Shown in pieces: positions 20,143 to 28,057 of a DNA stretch of 64,000 nucleotides. Each line of letters starts with the position of its first letter. Within the stretch, counting starts at the first letter, position 1. Source of the stretch: Brevibacillus centrosporus (GTDB taxonomy: Bacteria; Bacillota; Bacilli; Brevibacillales; Brevibacillaceae); the NCBI RefSeq assembly GCF_003710815.1, contig NZ_RHHP01000002.1, positions 185,605 to 249,604 of the forward strand, written 5' to 3'. Below the pieces are notes generated by a model that had not been told where the DNA came from, did not search any database, and worked only from the letters and a program-made list of their open reading frames with translations. The translations under genes and the position numbers were made by a program.

Positions 20143-20991
20143 TTGGGAAGGCACTGGACCAATGAGGAAATTCTCCAAGAGATCAAAAAACGCGCCTGGT
20201 ATCATAAAATTCAGCTACGACCAGGCATCGTGACTCCAGGTATTGAGCAGCTAGTCGATTTGTGGAACATGACCCGCCAATCCAGGGGTCATATCTCCTA
20301 TGCGGGTAAACGTGTTTTGGACCTCGCCAGCTTTGACGGCATGTGGTCTTTTGAAGCAGAAAAGCTCGGGGCAAGCCTGGTCGTAGCGACAGATTGCCTG
20401 CATCTTCTGTATTCCAACTTCGAATTCTGCAAAAACATCTTGCAGAGCAAGGTTGTACCTTTTTACAACATCACTCCCTACAAGCTTTGGGAAGGGCTGC
20501 AGGTCCTCCTGATGGATGACGTCACCGTTCCCTTGCCGTTTCCGAAGCAAATTTATTACAACAAATTTGATGTCGTGCAGCACCTTGGGCTACTCTATCA
20601 CCTTCGTGACCCGATGTGGACTTTGTCCCAGAGCAGAAGCGTCTTGAAAACAGGCGGGCATTTACTCCTGGAGACAGCCTGCATCCTGGATATGAATCAA
20701 TCCATGATGGTGTACAACGGCCCTCCCGGTAAACAAAATCGGCTTTACTCGGACATCACCACTTGGTTGCTGCCAACCGTTCCTTGTTTGATGGAAATGC
20801 TGCGTGGCACCATGTTTGAGCCTATTCCCGAATCGATCCGCACCATCCCGTCCGGATCGCTTGGCGGCTATGAAGGCGGGCGGATCAGTCTGGTAGCACG
20901 AGCCATTCCAGCCAGTGAAATGGACCGAGAAGCCTATGCCGAGCTCCTCCGAATTTACCGCAACCCTGGATTGGTCCCTGATTATTTGTAG
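20143..20991 (+). CDS. SAM-dependent methyltransferase, CmoB/DUF1698-like
   Basis: This 282-aa protein has YHKIQLRPGIVTPG near the N-terminus, as in CmoB-like enzymes, then RVLDLASFDGMWSFEAEKLGA (SAM loop), VATDCLH and QHLGLLYHLRDP. CmoB itself acts on tRNA wobble uridine, but the glycan setting points to a sugar or other acceptor. The start is TTG 20143, fixed by a strong AAAGGAGG ten bases upstream; ATG codons at 20059 and 20113 have no site. A terminator follows at 21002. Confidence 0.75.
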   Translation: MGRHWTNEEILQEIKKRAWYHKIQLRPGIVTPGIEQLVDLWNMTRQSRGHISYAGKRVLDLASFDGMWSFEAEKLGASLVVATDCLHLLYSNFEFCKNILQSKVVPFYNITPYKLWEGLQVLLMDDVTVPLPFPKQIYYNKFDVVQHLGLLYHLRDPMWTLSQSRSVLKTGGHLLLETACILDMNQSMMVYNGPPGKQNRLYSDITTWLLPTVPCLMEMLRGTMFEPIPESIRTIPSGSLGGYEGGRISLVARAIPASEMDREAYAELLRIYRNPGLVPDYL

Positions 20992-21001
20992 CTGCAAATA
21001 G

Positions 21002-21043
21002 AAAAAAGGTGCACACAGCTGTTGAAGGCTTGTGTACCTTTTT
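21002..21043 (+). terminator. Terminator after the CmoB-like gene
   Basis: AAAAAGGTGCACA pairs with TGTGTACCTTTTT around a short loop, and the T tract closes the hairpin. Confidence 0.8.
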
Positions 21044-21110
21044 ATCATGCTTGCCTCACGGAGAGCTGGAAAATCGGGCGGCCACCCTGATGCAGAAAGG
21101 AGCCCTTGTA

Positions 21111-21119
21111 CATAATCTG
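21111..21119 (+). promoter_or_regulatory. Sigma-K/E-like -10 box CATAATCTG
   Basis: It matches CATANNNTG, 50 bp before the TTG start at 21170. Confidence 0.4.
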
Positions 21120-21169
21120 TAGGTAGCACGTTTTTGTTCGTGTTGACTTCACGCAAGGGAGTGTTCCAG

Positions 21170-22354
21170 TTGTCTCTACCACAGCTGCCTTTAGTGAGCG
21201 TAATTACGCCCTCCTATAATCAAGGAAAGTTCATCCGCGAAACGATAGATAGCATATTGAAACAGGACTATCCAAACATCGAACACATTGTCATAGACGG
21301 AGGCTCGACTGATCAGACCCTTTCCATCCTGCAGGAATATGCGCAAAAAGACCCACGCTTTCGATTCATCTCGGAGCCGGACAACGGACAGTCTCATGCC
21401 ATCAACAAAGGCCTGGCATTGGCAAAGGGACAGATCATCGGCTGGCTCAACTCCGATGATACGTATTTGCCAGGTGCGATCCGAAAAGCTGTCCATGCAT
21501 TCCAGCAGCAGCCCGCATGGGGCATGCTTCATGGGCGAGGTCAGGTTGTCGATGAGTCCGGTACAGCTTACAGTGCCTATCCCTCTGAAAAAGCAGATGC
21601 CAAGTCCTTGTACCAGTCCTGCGTCATCTGTCAGCCAACTGCTTTCATTCGCACCCATGTTTTTCGTCAAATGGGTGGCGTCGATGAAAGACTTCAATTT
21701 TGCATGGACTATGACCTGTGGATGCGAATTGCCAAGGCTTATCCAATCGGTTTCATCCCCGAGTTTTTGGCAAGCGCACGCATACACGGTGCCTGCAAAT
21801 CAGCTACGCAATGGCATTCGGTCGGGGTACCAGAAGTATTGAAATCTCTCGCCAAAAATTACTCTTCGATCCCACCTGGCTGGGTGTCCTACGTCCCCCA
21901 ATATCGGGGCATGGGCGTCGTCGATTTGCTGAGACAGCTCAAAACGCTCCGTTCCAACTCATCAAAGATTACGGGCATGAATCGGTACAGAGATCTTTGG
22001 GCCCCTCCGATCCTGCGCATCACGATGGAGTCTGACCCTGCGGCCCCAGCCCAGTTTTTGCTGCTAAAAGGCAAGATCCCGGGTGTTCCCATGCAGCTGC
22101 CGAAGCCTTTTACGCTGACTGCGTTGGTAAACGGAATGCTGGTAAAGAGCTTCACGGTCACGAAAGCCCTCTTTGCCCTGGAAATCCCGCTCGATCCACG
22201 AAGTCTGACTCATCGGATCGATATTTCTTCCACCAGCACGAGCGTCCCTGCCATGCCTCAGATCGATAACATGCGCGTAGGCGGTTATTTGGCCGAAGAT
22301 GTGCTCCCGCTCAGTCACGAAGAAGCCATCGTGTATCGCGCGTTTCGCAACTGA
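21170..22354 (+). CDS. Family 2 glycosyltransferase with an extra C-terminal domain, paralog B
   Basis: This 394-aa protein is collinear with the one at 9191 throughout: PLVSVITPSYNQGKFI, VIDGGSTDQT, LNSDDTYLPG (DxD), CMDYDLW, then the shared second domain beginning at MNRYRDLWAPPILR and closing with VLPLSHEEAIVYRAF. The start is TTG 21170, with AAGGGA nine bases upstream. The two copies flank the nucleotide-sugar genes and probably arose by duplication. The extra domain contains VNGMLVKSFTVTKALFALEIPL, which suggests a beta-sandwich; this is inference. Confidence 0.85.
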   Translation: MSLPQLPLVSVITPSYNQGKFIRETIDSILKQDYPNIEHIVIDGGSTDQTLSILQEYAQKDPRFRFISEPDNGQSHAINKGLALAKGQIIGWLNSDDTYLPGAIRKAVHAFQQQPAWGMLHGRGQVVDESGTAYSAYPSEKADAKSLYQSCVICQPTAFIRTHVFRQMGGVDERLQFCMDYDLWMRIAKAYPIGFIPEFLASARIHGACKSATQWHSVGVPEVLKSLAKNYSSIPPGWVSYVPQYRGMGVVDLLRQLKTLRSNSSKITGMNRYRDLWAPPILRITMESDPAAPAQFLLLKGKIPGVPMQLPKPFTLTALVNGMLVKSFTVTKALFALEIPLDPRSLTHRIDISSTSTSVPAMPQIDNMRVGGYLAEDVLPLSHEEAIVYRAFRN

Positions 22355-22357
22355 TCG

Positions 22358-22705
22358 TTAGCTCATGTACATCTTGGTTTCAATCACGGCTGCCGCTCCT
22401 GCGATCGCCAGCAGGAGAAGAAGCGGATAGGCAGCCGGTACATACAAGTACAGCCCCACCACTACCAGTGCCACCCAAATACCTACGCACCAATAGCAGC
22501 TGAGCAGCCGTCCGATCCAGCTGCGAATTTTGCCCCCTTTAAAGTAAATCTGTCGCAGGAGCTGACCGGATGCATCTGTCTCATAGGTGACCGTAAAAAA
22601 GGGATTCCGAAGAAACGCCGTGATTTCGTCGAAGACTATCAAATGGGTCAGACGAAAACTAGCCAGCACCAGTATGGTCAGGTCAATCCATGAAAGGTCG
22701 AACAC
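22358..22705 (-). CDS. DUF1360 membrane protein (YjcA-like)
   Basis: This 115-aa protein has an N-terminal amphipathic segment with SFRLTHLIVFDEI, a cytosolic-type linker, the conserved CYWCVGIW pair of cysteines and two closely spaced hydrophobic segments at the C-terminus. DUF1360 proteins include B. subtilis YjcA, a sporulation-associated membrane protein. The start is GTG 22705, ten bases after GGGAGG; the longer frame from 22738 would place that site inside the gene. It is convergent with the GT2 gene at 21170. Function is unknown. Confidence 0.75.
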   Translation of the reverse strand: MFDLSWIDLTILVLASFRLTHLIVFDEITAFLRNPFFTVTYETDASGQLLRQIYFKGGKIRSWIGRLLSCYWCVGIWVALVVVGLYLYVPAAYPLLLLLAIAGAAAVIETKMYMS

Positions 22706-22801
22706 AGGCTTCTTTCCTCCCTTTCCAATATTTTTCACTTTTCATCTATCACAGCACTTTGTTAACATTGGTCAGGACAAACCAGAGAAAGGCGTGATGA
22801 C

Positions 22802-23881
22802 ATGAATCGCCACGTAACGAAGATTGCAGCTATCCTTTCCCTGTCCGTCTCCTTCACCATGATCGGACAAACAGCTGATGCAAAAACCACGTTTACTCCT
22901 CTAAAAAAGGGTATGAACAACTCCAGAGTCCTTGAAGTGGAAAAAATGCTGGATGCTTTGAAGTTTGACTACAAGCTCAAAGTGGACAAGATTTACAACG
23001 TCAATACTGTTTACAATGTTAAGAAGTTTCAGAAGAAGTACAAGCTGAAGCAAACAGGCATCGTAAACCTCGCAACGTACAACAAATTGAAGCAAGTGTA
23101 CAATGCTTCGAAAAAACCGGCGACGAAGCCGGAAACCAAACCGACCAATCCCACGAAGCCAAGTGATCAAGCAACAACTGCTACACTGAAACTTGGCTCT
23201 ACCGGTGAACGAGTCAAAGATTTGCAAAAAATGCTGGCTGCACTTGGCTACAAAGTCACGGCTACCGGTACTTACGACGACTCTACCCGCTTCGCTGTCA
23301 TGCTGTTCCAATCTCGAAACAAGCAAACATTGACTGGCGAAGCTGATTCGAAGACGTATAGCGAAATCTCCAAGCAATTTAAAAATATCAAACCAGGTAC
23401 GACAACACCTACGACACCGCCGTCTCAGAACAATGGCTCCTCGCAAAATCCAGGAACGGGTCAAAATCCAAGTGCCCAAGTTCCATTGCCATCTGAATTG
23501 ACTGCAGACGAAAAAGAAATGGTGCAGCTCGTCAATCAAGAACGCGTGAGTAAAGGGCTGACTCCTTATCAGGTCGACATGCAGCTGACGAAGGTCGCAC
23601 GCGTAAAAGCACAGGAAATGGTAGACAAAGGCTATTTCAGCCACACGTCTCCTACGTACGGCTCGCCATTTCAAATGATGGAATCTTTCGGCATTAACTA
23701 TATGGCCGCAGCTGAAAACATTGCGCAGAACCAAACCGTAAGCGGTGCTCATCAAATGTTCATGAATTCTTCGGGACATAAAGCCAACATCATGAGCAGC
23801 TCCTACGACTATGTCGGGATCGCCGTAGTCAATGGCGGACCGTACGGGAAAACGTTTGTACAAATGTTCTTGAAAAAATAA
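22802..23881 (+). CDS. Secreted CAP-domain protein with two peptidoglycan-binding modules
   Basis: This 359-aa protein has a signal peptide (residues 1-27, ending in QTADAK). Two PG_binding_1-like modules at about 33-97 and 125-195 (LKKGMNNSRVLEVEKML and LKLGSTGERVKDLQKML) are separated by a Lys-Pro-Thr linker. After a Pro/Asn/Gly linker comes a YkwD-type CAP domain (about 235-359) with LVNQERVSKGL, FSHTSPT, AAENIA and HKANIMSSSY. Such proteins sit in the cell wall or spore cortex/coat. A terminator follows directly. It has no CATANNNT box, unlike its neighbours. Confidence 0.88.
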   Translation: MNRHVTKIAAILSLSVSFTMIGQTADAKTTFTPLKKGMNNSRVLEVEKMLDALKFDYKLKVDKIYNVNTVYNVKKFQKKYKLKQTGIVNLATYNKLKQVYNASKKPATKPETKPTNPTKPSDQATTATLKLGSTGERVKDLQKMLAALGYKVTATGTYDDSTRFAVMLFQSRNKQTLTGEADSKTYSEISKQFKNIKPGTTTPTTPPSQNNGSSQNPGTGQNPSAQVPLPSELTADEKEMVQLVNQERVSKGLTPYQVDMQLTKVARVKAQEMVDKGYFSHTSPTYGSPFQMMESFGINYMAAAENIAQNQTVSGAHQMFMNSSGHKANIMSSSYDYVGIAVVNGGPYGKTFVQMFLKK

Positions 23882-23893
23882 GATACGAGGATG

Positions 23894-23932
23894 AACCCAT
23901 CATTTCACGAGGAAATGGTGGGTTTTTCTTTT
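23894..23932. terminator. Terminator between convergent genes
   Basis: AACCCATCATTT pairs with AAATGGTGGGTT, and TTTCTTTT follows on the plus strand. It can serve the CAP gene and, less well, the convergent acidic protein gene. Confidence 0.85.
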
Positions 23933-25547
23933 AGAACGAAATGGCGATCCGATTATTGGCAGAAAAATTTACTTCCTGATTGTTGCAAAGGACGACTCCT
24001 TCGACCGTGACACCCTTTCCGGAAGGCTGCTTCAAAAAGGAGATTTGGAAATTTTGGAAGGCTTCCGTCGCTTTCGGCTCGATCAGGACCGGCTGAATCG
24101 GTGCGATCCAGTATTCCCCGCGTTCCTGCGCTTGCGCAAACCAGTCATCGTTCAAATACCTCCATCCGCTTAAGCCCGAAGCTCCTTGAACGGCCATCGT
24201 TTCCACGAACTTCGGAGGAAGTATCTGACCACCCATTTTGATCGAATCAGCAGGAGTCACGCGCAAGCACACAATCGGGTTGTAGAGATCCGCTGTCCCT
24301 GTATTTTTGACTTGCAGGGTCCCGATCAGCAAAAAGGGTCTGTCTTCGGAATCGGAGTGGATCAACGTGTAGTCAAAGTAAACTTCTGCCTCCAGGGTCT
24401 GGGCTGTCTGCATCGATTCGGGAATCGGATGATGAACGGTCGGTTCCGCTAAGACCAGAGATGTCTCGCCCCTATTGGTTTCCTCTATCGGTGCTTGATT
24501 TACCGGGAAGTCTTGTTCTTCTACAGCGGATGATTCCTCCACTTTAGCTTGGTTTTTTGCTTCGACTTGGTTTTCCGCTTCCGTCAGGTTTGCTTCCGCT
24601 TCTGAGCTCTGCTGCGACTCTTCCGTGACCTCATCCAGCACCGGCTCATCCTCGGGTTCGTGTATCGTCAGAATCAGCTCATCTTCTCCCAGTTCCTGAA
24701 GTTCCTGAAGCTCCTGAGGCTCCTGCACCTCGTCGAGTTCCTGCATTTCATCCCCATCGAGCTTGTCGTCGTCATCTGACTCCTCGTGACTTACTCCTGA
24801 CGCATCCCGTTCATCGCTGTCCTGCGGATCCTCCACGCCTTCGCCTGCATTTACCTGATCGGATTCGCCTTCTCCTTGCAACGATTGACCGAACATCACG
24901 CTGTCAAAGAACACTTTTAACAGATTTGGCGGCAAATACGCAAAAGGTTGAATATGCAAATCTTCCTGAAAGTAATTCAAAATACCAGATGCTAGGTAAA
25001 AAGCAAGCTTTTCTGCATAGGTCTTCCGCTTGTAGATTTCCGTAAACTGAGGGATCTGCAGCTGCAAATGGACGGCGGCATTCCCAGATTTAGCCGCTTT
25101 GTTCGCTCGAATCAGGCAAGGCATCCCTGTCTGCTTTAATTCCGACTGCAAGGATTTGACCAGCTCTCTGCGATCCTCCTGCTGAAAGAGGAGAATTCTC
25201 GGCTTTTCCAGCAAACGCATCTCTTTTACACTTACGCGAATGGCAACGTCAGCATTCGCAGCAGCTGCACTGTTTTTTGGCCCAAATACAACCTCCATTC
25301 GATATTCGGAAACGAAGCGCTGGACCTTTTCCACGATTTCCTTTTCATAGGCATTCTCCGTGGAAGCAGGTCCTGTATACAGAACGCATACCTTTCCTTT
25401 TAACCCTGAATCCAGATCGACTCTTTTGTTTTTAGGGTCCCACTTAAGCTGAAAACCATTCTGTTTACAAAACAATCGAAAAGCAGGCAGTGCCGTATAT
25501 GGCATCGTTCCCCCACGCTGCCCGCCGTAATATACCTCGACGTCCAT
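23931..25547 (-). CDS. Acidic three-part protein of unknown function, candidate spore component
   Basis: This 538-aa protein is not recognised. Residues 1-40 (with GTMPYTALPAFRLFCKQNG and LKWDPKNKRVDL) resemble a copper-amine-oxidase-N-like stalk repeat. Residues about 50-200 form an alpha/beta domain. Residues about 215-340 are extremely rich in Glu, Asp, Gln and Ser with imperfect LQELQEL and EAENQ repeats. The last about 150 residues look like a beta-sandwich (TGTADLYNPIVCLRV). There is no signal peptide. ATG 25547 has AAGGAG eight bases upstream, and a CATACAATA box lies at 25585. A spore-surface role is inferred from the promoter and neighbours. Confidence 0.7.
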   Translation of the reverse strand: MDVEVYYGGQRGGTMPYTALPAFRLFCKQNGFQLKWDPKNKRVDLDSGLKGKVCVLYTGPASTENAYEKEIVEKVQRFVSEYRMEVVFGPKNSAAAANADVAIRVSVKEMRLLEKPRILLFQQEDRRELVKSLQSELKQTGMPCLIRANKAAKSGNAAVHLQLQIPQFTEIYKRKTYAEKLAFYLASGILNYFQEDLHIQPFAYLPPNLLKVFFDSVMFGQSLQGEGESDQVNAGEGVEDPQDSDERDASGVSHEESDDDDKLDGDEMQELDEVQEPQELQELQELGEDELILTIHEPEDEPVLDEVTEESQQSSEAEANLTEAENQVEAKNQAKVEESSAVEEQDFPVNQAPIEETNRGETSLVLAEPTVHHPIPESMQTAQTLEAEVYFDYTLIHSDSEDRPFLLIGTLQVKNTGTADLYNPIVCLRVTPADSIKMGGQILPPKFVETMAVQGASGLSGWRYLNDDWFAQAQERGEYWIAPIQPVLIEPKATEAFQNFQISFLKQPSGKGVTVEGVVLCNNQEVNFSANNRIAISF

Positions 25548-25584
25548 CCTTGTCACTCCTTCACAGCACTAACGGTATCCGCGA

Positions 25585-25593
25585 TATTGTATG
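25585..25593 (-). promoter_or_regulatory. Sigma-K/E-like -10 box CATACAATA
   Basis: An exact CATANNNTA match on the minus strand, also fitting the sigma-E form CATACANT, 37 bp before the start at 25547. Confidence 0.55.
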
Positions 25594-25667
25594 AATGCCC
25601 ATCGCCATGAGTGAACATCTCCCTCTATGATTTTGGGCCTCCTGGCGTTCCCCCTACAGCAAAGCGG

Positions 25668-25676
25668 CATACCATG
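25668..25676 (+). promoter_or_regulatory. Sigma-K/E-like -10 box CATACCATG
   Basis: It matches CATANNNTG, 23 bp before the ATG at 25700. It is divergent from the box at 25585. The leader would be very short but still includes the ribosome-binding site. Confidence 0.4.
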
Positions 25677-25699
25677 GCTTATGAGAAAGGAGTGGTCCT

Positions 25700-26584
25700 A
25701 TGTCCATACACCAAAAGCCGCTGGTTTCCATTATCATTCCCGTGAAAAACGAGGGGGACAACGTGCGCTCTACCATCGTGTCCCTTTTCAATAGCAGAAC
25801 CAGCTTTCCTTATGAGGTCATCGTGGTCGATGATGCTTCCACCGATCACTGCTGTCACTTTCTTTCCCAGCAGCCGAAATCACCGCAAATCACCCTGATT
25901 ACCACCGAAGGAATCGGCGCAGCCGCAGCTCGTAATCTGGGAGCCGAGCGTGCGAGAGGGAGCTACTTCATTTTTTGCGATGCCCATCTGACGTTTGAAA
26001 ACTTTTGGATTGACCGATTGATGGAGATGGTTCTTGCGAAAAAGGCAGATGGGGTGGCACCAGGTATTGCTTCCATGACGGAGCCGCACAAAATAGGATA
26101 TGGGCAAAATCTGGATCAGCGTCTGGGGATTACGTGGAATCCCAATCCTCAAAAGCCGATTCCAGTTGCCATCTTGCCTGGGGGATGTTTTCTCGTATCG
26201 AAAGAAGTCTTTCAAAAAGTAGGCGGCTTTGATCGAGGGTTTCGTGTTTGGGGATTTGAGGATATCGAATTTTCCATCAAGATGTGGCTTTTCGGCTACA
26301 CCTGCATGGTCCAGCCTTCTGTAAAAATTCTCCATCTGTTCCGACAGACACATCCTTATTCAGTTGTGCATGAGCATGTCTACTACAACATGCTTCGGAT
26401 GGCGTACAGCCACTTCAGTGAGCCGCGTGTGGAGGCGACGAAAAAGCTCATTCTCTACGCAAAAGCGTCTGAAATCGATGACGATGTTCTGACTCATGGG
26501 GCAGCCGCACAGCGCATGCGCTACTTCGCCCAACGGAAATACGACGACAGCTGGTTCTTTAAACAATTCAACATTCCATTTTAA
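25700..26584 (+). CDS. Glycosyltransferase of the GT2/GT27 (polypeptide GalNAc-transferase-like) type
   Basis: This 294-aa GT-A enzyme shows PLVSIIIPVKNEG, EVIVVDDASTDH, the metal motif FCDAH (DxH, as in polypeptide GalNAc transferases rather than DxD), LPGGCFLVSKEVF and FRVWGFEDIEFSIKMW (the Glyco_transf_7C box). Start ATG 25700 has AGAAAGGAG upstream. The DxH form raises the possibility that it glycosylates a protein directly, for example the Cys-rich protein encoded next to it; this is inference. It has no membrane segment. Confidence 0.8.
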   Translation: MSIHQKPLVSIIIPVKNEGDNVRSTIVSLFNSRTSFPYEVIVVDDASTDHCCHFLSQQPKSPQITLITTEGIGAAAARNLGAERARGSYFIFCDAHLTFENFWIDRLMEMVLAKKADGVAPGIASMTEPHKIGYGQNLDQRLGITWNPNPQKPIPVAILPGGCFLVSKEVFQKVGGFDRGFRVWGFEDIEFSIKMWLFGYTCMVQPSVKILHLFRQTHPYSVVHEHVYYNMLRMAYSHFSEPRVEATKKLILYAKASEIDDDVLTHGAAAQRMRYFAQRKYDDSWFFKQFNIPF

Positions 26585-26640
26585 TCAGTTGATTTACCTA
26601 AAAATAGGCATTCGTTGACAAGCAAATTTCCCATTGCCCA

Positions 26641-26649
26641 CATAGTATG
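26641..26649 (+). promoter_or_regulatory. Sigma-K/E-like -10 box CATAGTATG
   Basis: It matches CATANNNTG, 42 bp before the GTG start of the Cys-rich protein at 26692. Confidence 0.45.
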
Positions 26650-26691
26650 TAACTGCAAAGCAAATCCCCTAGGAAAGGAAGGATTCATACG

Positions 26692-27894
26692 GTGAATCAT
26701 GTGAAGCCCATTAAGGGTCGCCAGCTCCCTACACCGACGCCTACCGCCACTCCGCCGATCTCCAACAACCTGCAGCCAGAGTGCATTCGCGTCAACAAAG
26801 TGTATGACTGGGTCGTTCTTGCCAACAGCTACCGTAACAAGATTGCCCTTCCCGACGATTGTCGAGCTCTGGTAGACGCAGCTATTCGTGCCGGTCAAGA
26901 GATCACCATCTCCTGCATCGAGCCAGTCGTACCAGGTCCTTCTTGCAATGTCGTAAGCATTCGTCGCGAAAACATTGTAGTTGGTGGTACTTCTGTTCGC
27001 GTTGGGGTCGTTCGCTTCGTATTTGGTGCGACTGTTGTCGTGCGCGTTTTTGCCGACAGCACGCCTCTGTGCGAATTTACGACAACCGTTCAGTTCGACC
27101 AGGAAGTCGTCTTGTGCCTGCCTGAACCGCTCGATGAAAGCAACATCGTTTGCCGCATCAGCGCAATCGAGTGCAACCCAATCGGCAATGTCCTCCTGGG
27201 TGGCATGGTGCAACTCGACGTCATTGTGTGCGTAGAAATCCAGGTGGAAGCGGAAGTCAAACTCGAAGTGCTGGCGAAATTCTGCTCGCCTCGTCCAAAC
27301 AACATTCCTGTTCCATCGCCAACACCTTCCTTCCGTTGCCCACCAATTGTATTCCCGCCACAATGCCCGCCAATCTTCCCAGTGGCGAACTGCGATTGCC
27401 AAGCGTCCGTCAACGCACTTGTACCAAATGTCTCCGTATCTCTCGGTATTCCGCTTACGCTTGCAGTCGGTACGATTCAGCTCATCGCCGATATCTGCCC
27501 AGTCTGCGATCCTTCCAGCAGCTCGTTTACCTTTAATTTCTTTGATAATGTCCTGCCTGATGTACTGCCTGGCGACCAAAGCTTCAGCTTCTCGCCTACG
27601 TCCATCAGCTCGCCGACCTGCATTACCGTCCTGCCTGGTCTCGCAATTTTGACAGGACTCACTGTTACCGGTACAGGGGTACGCACCTTCACATCCAGCG
27701 GTGTGCAAGAGACGATGACCTATTCGCTGACCGTTGCCGAAACTGGACTCGGACTGCCAGACGTCATCATCCTGACACTGACCGATGTGAATGGTATCCT
27801 CGTGTTCTCTGCAACTGTCACGGTCGTTCCAGACGAACAATTGCTGGTTGCCGATTGCGTAACCTTCGGCGATATCGTCATCACTACCCCGTAA
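26692..27894 (+). CDS. Cys-rich structural protein, probable spore coat or exosporium component
   Basis: This 400-aa protein has no signal peptide or enzyme motif. It opens with a Pro/Thr stretch, then ECIRVNKVYDWVVLAN, a phrase seen in coat-like proteins of spore formers. About 19 cysteines occur in spaced clusters (for example FRCPPIVFPPQCPPIF and CDCQ). Most of the chain is Val/Ile/Thr-rich and strand-forming, and the second half looks like a repetitive beta fold rich in Ser/Thr/Gly. GTG 26692 has AAGGAAGG nine bases upstream. It may be the acceptor for the surface glycan. A terminator follows at 27931. Confidence 0.65.
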   Translation: MNHVKPIKGRQLPTPTPTATPPISNNLQPECIRVNKVYDWVVLANSYRNKIALPDDCRALVDAAIRAGQEITISCIEPVVPGPSCNVVSIRRENIVVGGTSVRVGVVRFVFGATVVVRVFADSTPLCEFTTTVQFDQEVVLCLPEPLDESNIVCRISAIECNPIGNVLLGGMVQLDVIVCVEIQVEAEVKLEVLAKFCSPRPNNIPVPSPTPSFRCPPIVFPPQCPPIFPVANCDCQASVNALVPNVSVSLGIPLTLAVGTIQLIADICPVCDPSSSSFTFNFFDNVLPDVLPGDQSFSFSPTSISSPTCITVLPGLAILTGLTVTGTGVRTFTSSGVQETMTYSLTVAETGLGLPDVIILTLTDVNGILVFSATVTVVPDEQLLVADCVTFGDIVITTP

Positions 27895-27930
27895 GCTATT
27901 CCTCTTCAGACAACTTTCCTTCCATAACTC

Positions 27931-27966
27931 GACGGGAGAAGGCCATGGCTTCTCCCGTCTTTTCTT
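27931..27966 (+). terminator. Terminator after the Cys-rich protein gene
   Basis: GACGGGAGAAG and CTTCTCCCGTC form a strong stem followed by TTTTCTTT. Confidence 0.9.
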
Positions 27967-28057
27967 TGCTCGACTGCTCCCCGAGATACAGGCACCAATC
28001 CCTGCCCGTTACATATGTCTATAGTGGATACCTATATGAAAAAAGGAGGACAACACT

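Noticed and set aside
22901..23863. 320-codon open frame antisense to the CAP-domain protein
   Set aside because: It is a shadow of a gene with signal peptide, PG-binding modules and CAP motifs, and its Cys/His/Arg-rich composition is typical of antisense reading.
26581..27840. 419-codon frame antisense to the Cys-rich protein
   Set aside because: The sense frame has a ribosome-binding site, a promoter-like box and a terminator. The antisense protein is rich in Trp, Asp and Arg without any domain.
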